Below, in pieces: positions 33,425 to 41,731 of a stretch of 64,000 nucleotides of DNA. Source of the DNA: Leptospirales bacterium. GTDB lineage: Bacteria > Spirochaetota > Leptospiria > Leptospirales > Leptonemataceae. The notes beneath the pieces were generated by a model. The model was not told the origin of the DNA. It searched no databases and saw only the letters and a list, made by a program, of their open reading frames with translations. The position numbers and the translations under genes were made by a program. The stretch is taken from assembly GCA_019694655.1 (NCBI GenBank), contig JAIBBN010000005.1, positions 1 to 64,000 on the forward strand. Reading direction: 5' to 3'. Each line of letters begins with the position of its first letter. Positions within the stretch are counted from its first letter, which is position 1.

Positions 33425-35218
33425 TCAACGGAAGATCACCGAATGCTTTAACGGCGCTCCGCGGTTCCCCGCTCGATCAAAGAGTTCAGCCTGCAATTGG
33501 CGGCGGCCCGCTTGCAATAGTTCAGTCGGGCCGTAGATAGCAAGTCCGCCGCGGTCCGGATCGTACTCGCTGATGGCCGGGCGGCCGTCGATCCACACGC
33601 GGCTGCGGTCGCCATCGATTCCGGCGCCTGCATCGCTGGCCGGCAAAATCAGTCGGCGCCCGACCGCGGCGAGGCTCGGCGCGCGTCCCCAGCGCGGCGT
33701 AGCCCTGTCCTCCAACAGCATGATGATGCCGCTGATGCGACCATGAAAGCACCGCTTGCCCGCAGAGCACTGGTCCCTCTCATCCAGCATGAATAGACGA
33801 CCGTTATTCAGGATGAACAGCCGCGTACGCGGATTTTGGTCGGCCTGAATTTCGCCGCGGTAGCCGCCGAGGAAATCCTGGCGCGCCGGTCCAAGCAGAT
33901 AGGCGGAACCCAGCTGGCGTAGGCCCGCTGGCAGCGGCGGCGTCTTACGCTCCACGCTGAGCGTGAGGCGCGTGGCTTCAAAGACACTGCGCTCGCCAAA
34001 ATGCAATTGCAGCCGATGGTCCGCGCTTTGCAGTAGCAGTTCGCTCTCCGGCCGCAGATTGGCGGCCGGTATTGCTTGTTGCAGAAAAGGCCTGGCATCC
34101 GCCGCCAGTGCAAGCGTGAGAACGCTTTCATTGCCGCCTGCGTCGCGGGCGCGGATTTCCAGCTGCGCCGGGGAGGCCGGCGGCCGCAACAGTCCGCCCT
34201 CTTCGCTGTCCAGAAAACGGAGCAGTCCGGGCAATCGCTCAAAAAGATTGTAGCAGTACTGCGAATCGCGCCCAATGCGCGACTCTTCAGCATAGAAGAG
34301 TCCAAGCTGCGCATGCGCGGGCAACCTGGTCATGCTGCGCAGTTCAAAGTGAAATCGCCGTCGACCATCGAGCAGCATTTCCAGCGCGGCCAATCCCAGG
34401 CGCGAGCGCCCTGAGGGATCGTAGGCGATCAGCCGCAGTCGAATCGGACCATTGATGTGCAGTCCGTTTGCTCCCTGCAGCGCATAGCGCTGTGCGCCCG
34501 AATGGCGGGGCAAGGCGCGCAGCTTTAGCTGCAGGCCAGCGCCCTGTCCGTTGATCAACACGCCGGGAGCGCCTGGCTCTATGCGCAGCTCCCGGAACAC
34601 AGGCGCCGTTGTATCATGATTACGGATGCCAAATTGCAGCGGATCCAGCGAGAGCCCTTCGTGCCAGAGTTCGTAGTGAAGATGGGGCAGACCGGCGCCG
34701 CTTTCGCCGCTGAATCCGATGGTCTGGCCCGCTCGCACAGGCAGGGCGCCGGCGCCTGGAAAGAAATCAAACTCTTGCCGCAAGGCAGCGCGCTCTGCTA
34801 TCGACTGCAAAGCCGGGGCCGCCAGCAAATCCGGAGCAAAGCGGTCGAGGTGCAAATAGTGAGTGCTGTATTCGTTGGCGTGCCGCAGGAAGATGGCAAA
34901 GCCTGCGCCATAGCGACTGAACAAGATTCGCTGAACTTCGCCATCGCCGGCGGCAAAGACCGGAATGCCCGTTCGGGTCGCCGTACTGATATCAATTCCG
35001 TAATGAAAATTGCCATAGCGATATTCGCCAAAACTGCCAGTTACCCCCAGCGGCAAATCGAGCAAGCGGTCCGGCGATGGCGGCGGCGCATCCTGCAAGC
35101 CTGGCGGACGCAGGGCCGCATCCGAAGCCGCCAGGCAGCCGCTCAGCCAGCTCAGGCACAAGACCGCGACGCATCCGCCGCCAAAAGAGCTGGCGTTGCT
35201 TCGACAGGCGCGGAGCAT
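33425..35218 (-). CDS. M23 family metallopeptidase-like lipoprotein
   Basis: 597 residues read from ATG 35218. A hydrophobic leader ends in LSWLSGC, a good lipobox. Residues of about 45-200 form an M23 (LytM) domain: GNFHYGIDI gives the first zinc His and Asp, and LPHLHYELW gives the HxH motif; both are present, so zinc binding and peptidoglycan endopeptidase activity are possible. The long C-terminal part is beta-rich with FRELRIEPGAPGVLING and SDAGAGIDGDRSRVWIDG, typical of Ig-like domains attached to leptospiral and Bacteroidetes M23 proteins. Longer starts (35245, 35263) would overlap the divergent GIY-YIG gene. Confidence 0.8.
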   Translation of the reverse strand: MLRACRSNASSFGGGCVAVLCLSWLSGCLAASDAALRPPGLQDAPPPSPDRLLDLPLGVTGSFGEYRYGNFHYGIDISTATRTGIPVFAAGDGEVQRILFSRYGAGFAIFLRHANEYSTHYLHLDRFAPDLLAAPALQSIAERAALRQEFDFFPGAGALPVRAGQTIGFSGESGAGLPHLHYELWHEGLSLDPLQFGIRNHDTTAPVFRELRIEPGAPGVLINGQGAGLQLKLRALPRHSGAQRYALQGANGLHINGPIRLRLIAYDPSGRSRLGLAALEMLLDGRRRFHFELRSMTRLPAHAQLGLFYAEESRIGRDSQYCYNLFERLPGLLRFLDSEEGGLLRPPASPAQLEIRARDAGGNESVLTLALAADARPFLQQAIPAANLRPESELLLQSADHRLQLHFGERSVFEATRLTLSVERKTPPLPAGLRQLGSAYLLGPARQDFLGGYRGEIQADQNPRTRLFILNNGRLFMLDERDQCSAGKRCFHGRISGIIMLLEDRATPRWGRAPSLAAVGRRLILPASDAGAGIDGDRSRVWIDGRPAISEYDPDRGGLAIYGPTELLQAGRRQLQAELFDRAGNRGAPLKHSVIFR

Positions 35219-35243
35219 CGTAGCAAGCGGACGCAGCAGAAAC

Positions 35244-35564
35244 ATGTGGTATGTATACATCATTCAGGCCAGTAACGGCGCGCTCTATACTGGAATTACC
35301 ACCGATCTGCAGGCGCGATTCCGCAAGCATCAGCAGGGCCGGGGCGCCCGCTTCTTTCGAACCACAGCGCCAGTGGCCATTGTCTATGCCGAGCGCAAAC
35401 GAGAAAAAGGCGCCGCGCTCCGGCGCGAGGCGACAATCAAGGCCTTGAGTCGCCAGAAAAAGCTGGCTCTGGTGCGCGCCGGTCGGCAGAGCATCCCGCA
35501 TGCCGACCTTGTTCCAAAAAATCGTAGAAGGCCAGATCCCCTGTCACCGCGTGGCGGAAGATGA
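35244..35564 (+). CDS. GIY-YIG nuclease-like protein (UPF0213)
   Basis: 106 residues. The N-terminus MWYVYIIQASNGALYTGIT carries the GIY-YIG pattern (YII...YTG), followed by ARFRKHQQGRGARFFRTTAPVAIVYAERK, the catalytic Arg region, and KALSRQKKLALV, where the core ends. The family includes E. coli YhbQ, of uncertain role in DNA processing. The last 22 residues are beyond the core and are encoded in the same 65 bases that begin the HIT gene in another frame. Confidence 0.8.
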   Translation: MWYVYIIQASNGALYTGITTDLQARFRKHQQGRGARFFRTTAPVAIVYAERKREKGAALRREATIKALSRQKKLALVRAGRQSIPHADLVPKNRRRPDPLSPRGGR

Positions 35565-35895
35565 GCGCCACCTGGCCTTTCTGGACGTTAAGCCGCTGAA
35601 GCGCGGCCACACCCTGGCGATTCCCAAGCAGCCCATCGACTACATCTTCGATATGCCCGCCGAGGAGTTCAGCGCCCTGCAACTCTTTGCCCGACGCGTC
35701 GCGCTGGCGCAGCGCAGCGCAATTGCCTGCAAGCGCATTGGCGTGGCCGTCGTCGGACTGGAAGTTCCGCATGTGCACATTCACCTGATCCCGCTGGACC
35801 AGATCGATGATACCAATTTTGCGCGTCCGCGGCTGGCTTTCAGCGAGCAGCAGTTTGCCGAGACCGCCGCTGAAATCCGCAAACACTTTGTATAG
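35500..35895 (+). CDS. HIT family protein
   Basis: 131-residue histidine-triad nucleotide hydrolase. The motif HVHIHLIP with the active-site histidine is present, and the N-terminus MPTLFQKIVEGQIPCHRV is the standard HIT start, which fixes the start codon even though it lies 65 bases inside the preceding gene. HIT proteins cleave phosphoramidates such as AMP-lysine. The protein is full length. Coupled translation with the GIY-YIG gene is likely. It converges on the glutathione peroxidase gene. Confidence 0.93.
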   Translation: MPTLFQKIVEGQIPCHRVAEDERHLAFLDVKPLKRGHTLAIPKQPIDYIFDMPAEEFSALQLFARRVALAQRSAIACKRIGVAVVGLEVPHVHIHLIPLDQIDDTNFARPRLAFSEQQFAETAAEIRKHFV

Positions 35896-35931
35896 CATGC
35901 TGCGGCCTGGCGCCGTCTTTGGAAGAGAGCG

Positions 35932-36420
35932 TCAGGCAAGCAGAGCCTTTTCAATGGGCGCGGCAAGCTCTTCCGGTTTGACCTGCGGAGCGTAGCGTGC
36001 AATAACCTGACCATCGCGGCCAACCAGGAACTTTGTAAAGTTCCATTTGATCGCCTCCGTACCAAGCAAGCCGGCGCGTTCGCTTTTCAAGAAGCGGTAA
36101 AGGGGGTGCGCGCCCTCGCCGTTGACATCCACTTTGGCGAACATTGGAAATTCCACGCCGTAGTTCAAGGTGCAGAATTCCTGGATCTCGCGCTCCTCGC
36201 CGGGCTCCTGCTGGCCAAATTGATTGCAAGGGAAGCCCATAACCACCAGGCCTTTTTCGGCAAACTTGCGATGCAGCTCCTCGAGCCCCGAGTACTGCGG
36301 CGTATATCCGCATTGACTGGCGACATTCACAATGAGCATCGCCTTTCCGCGATATCGCTCCAGGCTGTGCGCACTCCCATCGATGGCGCGGACTTCGATC
36401 TCATAAATGGACTGGCTCAT
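35932..36420 (-). CDS. Glutathione peroxidase (Cys type)
   Basis: 162 residues. It reduces hydroperoxides with thiols; bacterial Cys-type members usually prefer thioredoxin. The catalytic tetrad is visible: C37 in VNVASQCGYTPQY, Gln in FPCNQFGQQEPG, Trp and Asn in IKWNFTKFLV. There is no signal peptide, so it is cytoplasmic. The gene starts four bases before the phosphoesterase stop (ATGA), so both are in one operon. Length is typical of BtuE/Gpx proteins. Confidence 0.94.
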   Translation of the reverse strand: MSQSIYEIEVRAIDGSAHSLERYRGKAMLIVNVASQCGYTPQYSGLEELHRKFAEKGLVVMGFPCNQFGQQEPGEEREIQEFCTLNYGVEFPMFAKVDVNGEGAHPLYRFLKSERAGLLGTEAIKWNFTKFLVGRDGQVIARYAPQVKPEELAAPIEKALLA

Positions 36421-37247
36421 ACCTCTTCCTCTCCGTGTCCCTCTTGGCTATCCGGTTTGTAGTCCAGATGAAACAATTCCTGCCACTCGCGGTTGGCCGC
36501 GATGCGCACGCCATAAAAGCGACGCTTCTTCTGCAGCAAGAAACTGCGGTGCTCCAGCCAATCGCCGCTGTTGAGCAGCCGCAGTTCCGGCAGGCAAAGC
36601 GGCGTGTGTGTATGACCGCAAATAAGGATGCGGTCCCTCTGTCGGCTGATACGACTCAATTTGCGATAGAAGTGCAGCTCTTCTTCGGGAGTTGCCGGGT
36701 CCTGTCGATTTAAGTGCGAGTCGTAGAATCGCTCGGCAAAGCGGAAGGCGCGCGGCGACAGCAGGCCCATCAGATGCAGCAGGCGAAGTCCAAAGACATT
36801 GAGCGCCCAGGTCAGACGATTGTATTGGCCCTGGTGGCCGTGGATTGCCGTCCACCCATCGCCGCTGGCCTGCTCGGCAATTTCCCAGCCGCGCTGCAGC
36901 AGGCGCCGTTCCACGTCGCGATGCAGTTTCATCGTGAAGGCAGTCGTATCATGGTTGCCAACAATATAGATTTTTCGCCCCCCCGAGGCGCCTATGGCAT
37001 CCAGGCGATCAAATAGCTTGGAGAATCTTTTTTCGTTGCGCTGGATCATCTCAACGCCGTCGAAGAACCAGTTCTCGATGATGTCGCCGCCAAGGCAGAT
37101 GGTTACGAATTTGATCTTCCGCCTGGCGAGGCGATCCAGCAAACGAAATAGTTCTTTATGGTGGTGCGGTTTGATTCGCTTGTCCAGAAGATAGTGGACA
37201 TCCGAAAGGAAGAGTCCCTGATAGGTTTTCCCGCGTTTCAATTTCAT
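36417..37247 (-). CDS. Metallophosphoesterase, LpxH/UDP-diacylglucosamine hydrolase-like
   Basis: 276 residues. All five metallophosphoesterase motifs are present: LSDVHYLLD, GGDIIENW, GNHDTT, HGHQGQYNR and CGHTHTPL. This arrangement is seen in LpxH-related enzymes that hydrolyse UDP-2,3-diacylglucosamine in lipid A synthesis; leptospiral lipid A needs such a step, but many paralogues with other substrates exist. The starting ATG 37247 is the most plausible; a longer frame to 37319 lacks family sequence. It is the upstream gene of the glutathione peroxidase operon. Confidence 0.78.
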   Translation of the reverse strand: MKLKRGKTYQGLFLSDVHYLLDKRIKPHHHKELFRLLDRLARRKIKFVTICLGGDIIENWFFDGVEMIQRNEKRFSKLFDRLDAIGASGGRKIYIVGNHDTTAFTMKLHRDVERRLLQRGWEIAEQASGDGWTAIHGHQGQYNRLTWALNVFGLRLLHLMGLLSPRAFRFAERFYDSHLNRQDPATPEEELHFYRKLSRISRQRDRILICGHTHTPLCLPELRLLNSGDWLEHRSFLLQKKRRFYGVRIAANREWQELFHLDYKPDSQEGHGEEEV

Positions 37248-37427
37248 GACAGAAGCGCTTCGCTCAGCCTTGCGCCAGCAGGCTGTTGAAAAAGTCCGTC
37301 CATGTCGCTCTGCAGCCATCGATACGGCGAACCAAATTCGCTCCGGCGTGCAAAAGCTGCGACGCAGATGGCCCTGTAAGGCGCCGCTTCCGACGCAAGT
37401 TCCTGCCGCGCGCCGGCGGGCTGTGTT

Positions 37428-40400
37428 TCATTCGTCCGTTAGGTCAATGACAATGGCTGTAAAGTCGTCCTCCATGGAGTCCTGGCGACGAAACTGCAAG
37501 ATTTCGCCGTGCAAACGATCCAGGAATTCGGACGGAGCAAGTTCTGTCGACGCGGCCAGCAAGCGTTGCAGACGCTCCTCGCCAAATAGCTGACCATCTG
37601 GATTTCTCGCTTCGTAGAGCGCGTCGGTATAGAGGAACAGGCGATCGCCCGGCGTCAGCGCAACCTGCAAATTTTGGTACCGCAGATCAGGGGTTAGCGC
37701 CAGCGCCCGGCCTGACGCCTGCAGCAGCTGTACGGCGCCGCGGCGCAGCAGCATACTGGGCGGATGCCCGGCGGAGGCAATGGCGGCGCTGCGCCGATCG
37801 GAGCTGATACGCACGAAACAGCAGGTCAGAAAATTGCCGGCAGTGCGATCATTGAGATAGGCGTTGGCCCGACTGAGCGCTTGCGCCGGGTCGGCTGCGG
37901 CGTCGGCGGCCGAGCCAAGAGTGATCTGTCCCATGGTGGCGACCAGCGCCGCGGAAACGCCGTGTCCGGCGACGTCGGCCACGTAGGCGCTCAGTGATCC
38001 ATCGCGATGCAGCGTGACATCGTAGAAGTCGCCGCCAATTTCCTGCAGCGGCTCGTAGCGTGCAGCCAGGGTAAGACCGGGGACTTCTGGCAGAAACGCA
38101 GGGAGGATACTCTGCTGGATGCGCCGGGCATGTTCGGTTTCGCTCAAGTAGGCGCGCTCCGCCGATTTCAGCGAGAGCAGATTGCGCAGGATTGATTGAA
38201 GTTCGCCGTCATGGAAGGGTTTGGCCAGGAATGCATCCACGCCAGCCGCAGCGGCTTCCTGGCGGGTTCCTTCTTCGCTCCAGGCGGTCAACATCAGGAT
38301 CGGCGCGCTGCGCGTGCGATCCTGTCGACGCACTTCGCGCACCAGGTCCAGGCCGCTCTGATCGCCCATCATGTAATCGGTGATGAGAAGATCAGGACTT
38401 TCGCGCCGCAGCAGCAATAGCGCCTCCTGTACGCCGCTGGCGGTTAGCGTGCGGTATCCCTCTCGATGTAAAAGGTGAATCAGATAATTGCGCAGATCGG
38501 GATGATCTTCTACGATCAAGATTGTGGCGTTGCGCGCCAGATTGATAACGGTTTCTTGATTGCGAAATTCGGCGGGCGCCGCTGCGACCGAGGCTTCGGC
38601 GCCGCTGGCCACATCGCTCAATTCTACCAGCGCCCGCAAGCGGCCTTCATGAAAATGGCGACGCAGCGGCGTCGTATTGGGCGGAGCGGCCGGCAGCCAG
38701 AACCAGAATTCGCTGCCGGCGCCGCGCGTGCTGCGCAAACCAACTTCGCCGTTGTGCATCTCGATCAGCTCTTTGACCATTGCCAGACCAAGGCCGGAGC
38801 CTTCCTGTCCCAGCAGGCCGATTTCGCTGTGGCTGAAACGACGAAAGAGCTCGGCCTGGCGATCTTCGCTCACGCCAATCCCGGTGTCGCTAACGGCAAC
38901 GAGTACGCCGCCGCGTTCAGCGCTGGCCCGCACCACAACGCGTCCGCCTGCGGGCGTGAATTTCAGCGCATTGGAGAGGTAGTTGTAAACGCATTTGTCA
39001 AGTTTGTCGGGGTCGGCCAGAACTACGGGCAAATCTTCGCCCAGCTCGCGGTCCAGATTGATGCCACGCGACTGGGCGTAGGGCGAAAAAGCCGAGAGAC
39101 TGGCCTCCAGAAAAGCGCTGATTGGCAGCGGTTGCGGATCAAGCTGCATCTGCCCGGCGGCAATTTTCTGCATGTCCATCAAACGATTAACCAGACGTAA
39201 CAGCCGGCGAGAGTTGGCCAGCACCATGCCGGCAATGTCCGGCGGCAGCGCCTCGTTGCGCTTGTGCGCGGACTCCAGAGGACCGTGGATCAAGGTCAGG
39301 GGCGTTCGCAGCTCATGGGAGACGCTCTGAAAGAATGCGGTTCGACGAAGATCCAGCTCTTCCAGCTGACGATTTGCATCGCGCAGCATCTGCGTCTGCG
39401 CTTCCACTTCCTTTTCAAGGTGATGGCCCAGGTGCTCGCTGCGCTCCAGGCTGCGCGCAAAGCGTCCGGCCTGGATTGCCGATTGTAGTGAAAGAAAAAT
39501 GAAGAACGCGGCGTGGGCCAGTCGCGGACCGTTGTAAACCAATTGCTGCACCAGTATGTCGTTGATGCCGGCCAGGCAGAGCAGCAGGATCCCCGCTGAC
39601 ATCAAGCGGGCGCCGCGCCGGCGCCGCCAGACAGCGACAAAAATGGCCAGCGCGCAGTAGGCCAGCAGCGCAGCCATGGGAAAGAGGAAGAAGGCCAGCG
39701 CTTTGCTGGCGCTCAACAACGAGGCAAACAATGCGTGCAGGCTGAAGCCGCCAGCCAGCAAGGCGACGCCAATGCTTACGCGCCGCTGGAATTCGCGCGG
39801 AAAGAGTCGACGCAAAAACTCCACAAATGCGAATGTAAGAATATATATACCAATGTAGGTGGCGCGCGCATGGATTGGAAAGATGGCCTCGCCGGGAAAA
39901 AGCGTCGGTAGAAGCGCCGCGTTGTCATTGACGCGCGTCAAGAAGGCCAGGCAAAGCAGCGCAAAGTACAGACTGCCGACATCGCGGCGGCGAAAGATCC
40001 AGAGCATCAAATGATAGATGCCCAGACCAAGTGCGAGGCCGAGCACGCTGATGTCCTGCACCAGCTGTTCGGCGCGCAATTGCCACAATTGCTCCGCCGA
40101 TCCGGTCAACAGGGGATGCGTTGGACCGCCATAGACAGAGTGAAAGTTGCTGATTTGCAGCACAATTTCGCGTCGATGGCGACATTCCTCGGTAATCGGC
40201 AACAGCAGCGGACGGTAGCCTGGACGCTCCGAAGCGGCGGAGCTGCCCGGCGCGCCGGAAGATTCATCGATCGAGGCGCCGCACATCAGGCGCACTGCGT
40301 TGCTGGCCCAGCGCAGACTCAACAATGCCTCGCGGTCGAAATCGCCCTGCCAGCGCAGTCGCAGCGTCGCGAAACGTTGCTGCGCCTGGCCAGGCAGGTC

Positions 40401-40670
40401 CCAGCGCGCCGGAACATGAAAGTACGCGCGTTCGCGCTGCAGCTGGTCCTGCAAGGCAGGCCGGTCGAAGTCCGCCGGCGTATAGAGTCGATCCCAGTAG
40501 ATTTCCCACTGGCCGCCAATGCTCCGCGGTCCGGAATGGGAGGCAGCGTCCTGCAGATTGACCAGACCGCGCTGCGCCTGAAAGGGCGTCGCAGGCTGGC
40601 AGAAACTCAGCAAAAACAGCAGCGGACTCGCCAGCAGAATCAGCGTGATTCTGCGGACGAGTCTGGCCAT
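37428..40670 (-). CDS. 7TMR-DISM hybrid histidine kinase with receiver and SpoIIE phosphatase
   Basis: 1080 residues. A leader ending LLFLLSFC is followed by a periplasmic 7TMR-DISM sensory domain (about 25-210; 'GQWEIYWDRLYTPADF'), seven membrane helices (about 220-410), a dimerisation domain with phospho-His in FFQSVSHELRTPLTLIHG, a HATPase domain (DNYLSNALKFTP-like N-box, DTGIGVSED, GSGLGLAMVKELIEMH), a receiver domain with Asp in LLITDYMMGDQSG, and a C-terminal PP2C/SpoIIE domain with GGDFYDV, YVADVAGHGVSAALV and EDDFTAIVI. Signal flow could run from a periplasmic ligand through phosphotransfer to serine dephosphorylation of a partner. No cognate response regulator or anti-sigma antagonist is adjacent. 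ATG 40670 starts at the membrane leader. Confidence 0.9.
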   Translation of the reverse strand: MARLVRRITLILLASPLLFLLSFCQPATPFQAQRGLVNLQDAASHSGPRSIGGQWEIYWDRLYTPADFDRPALQDQLQRERAYFHVPARWDLPGQAQQRFATLRLRWQGDFDREALLSLRWASNAVRLMCGASIDESSGAPGSSAASERPGYRPLLLPITEECRHRREIVLQISNFHSVYGGPTHPLLTGSAEQLWQLRAEQLVQDISVLGLALGLGIYHLMLWIFRRRDVGSLYFALLCLAFLTRVNDNAALLPTLFPGEAIFPIHARATYIGIYILTFAFVEFLRRLFPREFQRRVSIGVALLAGGFSLHALFASLLSASKALAFFLFPMAALLAYCALAIFVAVWRRRRGARLMSAGILLLCLAGINDILVQQLVYNGPRLAHAAFFIFLSLQSAIQAGRFARSLERSEHLGHHLEKEVEAQTQMLRDANRQLEELDLRRTAFFQSVSHELRTPLTLIHGPLESAHKRNEALPPDIAGMVLANSRRLLRLVNRLMDMQKIAAGQMQLDPQPLPISAFLEASLSAFSPYAQSRGINLDRELGEDLPVVLADPDKLDKCVYNYLSNALKFTPAGGRVVVRASAERGGVLVAVSDTGIGVSEDRQAELFRRFSHSEIGLLGQEGSGLGLAMVKELIEMHNGEVGLRSTRGAGSEFWFWLPAAPPNTTPLRRHFHEGRLRALVELSDVASGAEASVAAAPAEFRNQETVINLARNATILIVEDHPDLRNYLIHLLHREGYRTLTASGVQEALLLLRRESPDLLITDYMMGDQSGLDLVREVRRQDRTRSAPILMLTAWSEEGTRQEAAAAGVDAFLAKPFHDGELQSILRNLLSLKSAERAYLSETEHARRIQQSILPAFLPEVPGLTLAARYEPLQEIGGDFYDVTLHRDGSLSAYVADVAGHGVSAALVATMGQITLGSAADAAADPAQALSRANAYLNDRTAGNFLTCCFVRISSDRRSAAIASAGHPPSMLLRRGAVQLLQASGRALALTPDLRYQNLQVALTPGDRLFLYTDALYEARNPDGQLFGEERLQRLLAASTELAPSEFLDRLHGEILQFRRQDSMEDDFTAIVIDLTDE

Positions 40671-40689
40671 GGCGACGCCGCCTCTGAGA

Positions 40690-41532
40690 TCAAATGCCGC
40701 GAGCGCTGCGCATGGCGCAGGCTTCGGCGACCAGGCGCGCTCCAAGGAATTCATAGACTGGAAGCACATCCAGTCCCGTTGCGGCGACGCCTGTTGCCGA
40801 GTCGGCGACGTTCATCATGGTTGCTCCGCTGGGCAGTACGGATTGCACCTTCTGCAGCAACGGCTGCACATGTCCTTTGGCGACCACTGCATACTGTTCC
40901 AGCTGCTCGCTCAGCTGACCGAAGACGCTGGTCGCCTGTCCGAGTGCATCGCCGCCGGCAAAGGCCGAAAATTTGGAAGCGATGCTGGCATTCTGTGAAT
41001 TCATCAGCTTCTTAAACAATCCGGCGCCGGCCTCCGCCAGGTTGTCGGCAAAGGGAAGAGCCACATCCGCAGCCACATAGTAGGTGGCGATTTCCACGCC
41101 TGCCGGAAGCTCTTTGAATAGACTCAGCTTCTGTGCTACGTCGCCGGGGAAAAGACGGTAGATCATATAAGCCAGCCCTACGCCTTTTAAAGCGGCATCC
41201 GCAGCCTGGGTGTCATCCGCTTCAAAAGTCCGCTTGCGCGGCGCGCTGCCAAACAGCGAGAGCAGATTCTTTACGCCGGTCAGTCCAGCAATCAGCTTGT
41301 CGCTGGTATCCAGGGCTTCGGCCACCCACAAGGCCTTGCTGCCATCGTCGGCGGCGGCCAGGGCTCGTGTTTTTTCCAGATCGCCGCCGACGCGTTGCAC
41401 AGCGCCATCCAGCGTATTGTAGAACTGATAGGGGGGGCCTCCTGGCAGAGTATTGAAAATCGTTCCGCAGATCTTAACTGTAAGATCGTCCTGGTTGAAT
41501 TTTCCAAGGGATTGTTCCAGGTTTGCCGCCAT
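40690..41532 (-). CDS. Conserved protein of unrecognised family, paralogue A
   Basis: 280 residues, mostly helical, no signal peptide. Residues 101-168 (TFEADDTQAADAALKG...YMIYRLFPG...ELPAG...ADVALPFADNL) match residues 233-300 of the protein encoded divergently at 41732-42958, and similarity extends over nearly the whole length. It opens with FNQDDLTVKICGTIFNTLPGGPPYQFYN, equivalent to FNDNDVTVRLLRTLFGVLPFAPDFRTYFN in the partner. The C-terminal part has VLPSGATMMNVADSATGVAATGLDVLPVYEFLGARLVAEA. No catalytic motif is evident. GAGGAG lies upstream of ATG 41532. Confidence 0.75.
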   Translation of the reverse strand: MAANLEQSLGKFNQDDLTVKICGTIFNTLPGGPPYQFYNTLDGAVQRVGGDLEKTRALAAADDGSKALWVAEALDTSDKLIAGLTGVKNLLSLFGSAPRKRTFEADDTQAADAALKGVGLAYMIYRLFPGDVAQKLSLFKELPAGVEIATYYVAADVALPFADNLAEAGAGLFKKLMNSQNASIASKFSAFAGGDALGQATSVFGQLSEQLEQYAVVAKGHVQPLLQKVQSVLPSGATMMNVADSATGVAATGLDVLPVYEFLGARLVAEACAMRSARGI

Positions 41533-41731
41533 TTTCAGTAGTACTCCTCAGGTAGGTTGCGCCGGGGGCGCGGGTCACAAAGCTTTGCCAGGCATCGCAA
41601 AATCGGAAGCGATTTTTTTCAATTTTGCTGCAATCCATCGCCGCTCGACCGGCGTGCAAAAGGAGTTGCGGTCCTTACATAGCGAAGATGCTTTCCCCGC
41701 AGACGCCGGCATTCTGGCGCAGGGAGCAGGC

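Noticed and set aside
38475-41015. Several long open frames opposite the hybrid kinase gene
   Set aside because: Antisense frames of a GC-rich gene; the kinase itself has full-length domain matches and the antisense products have no recognisable features.
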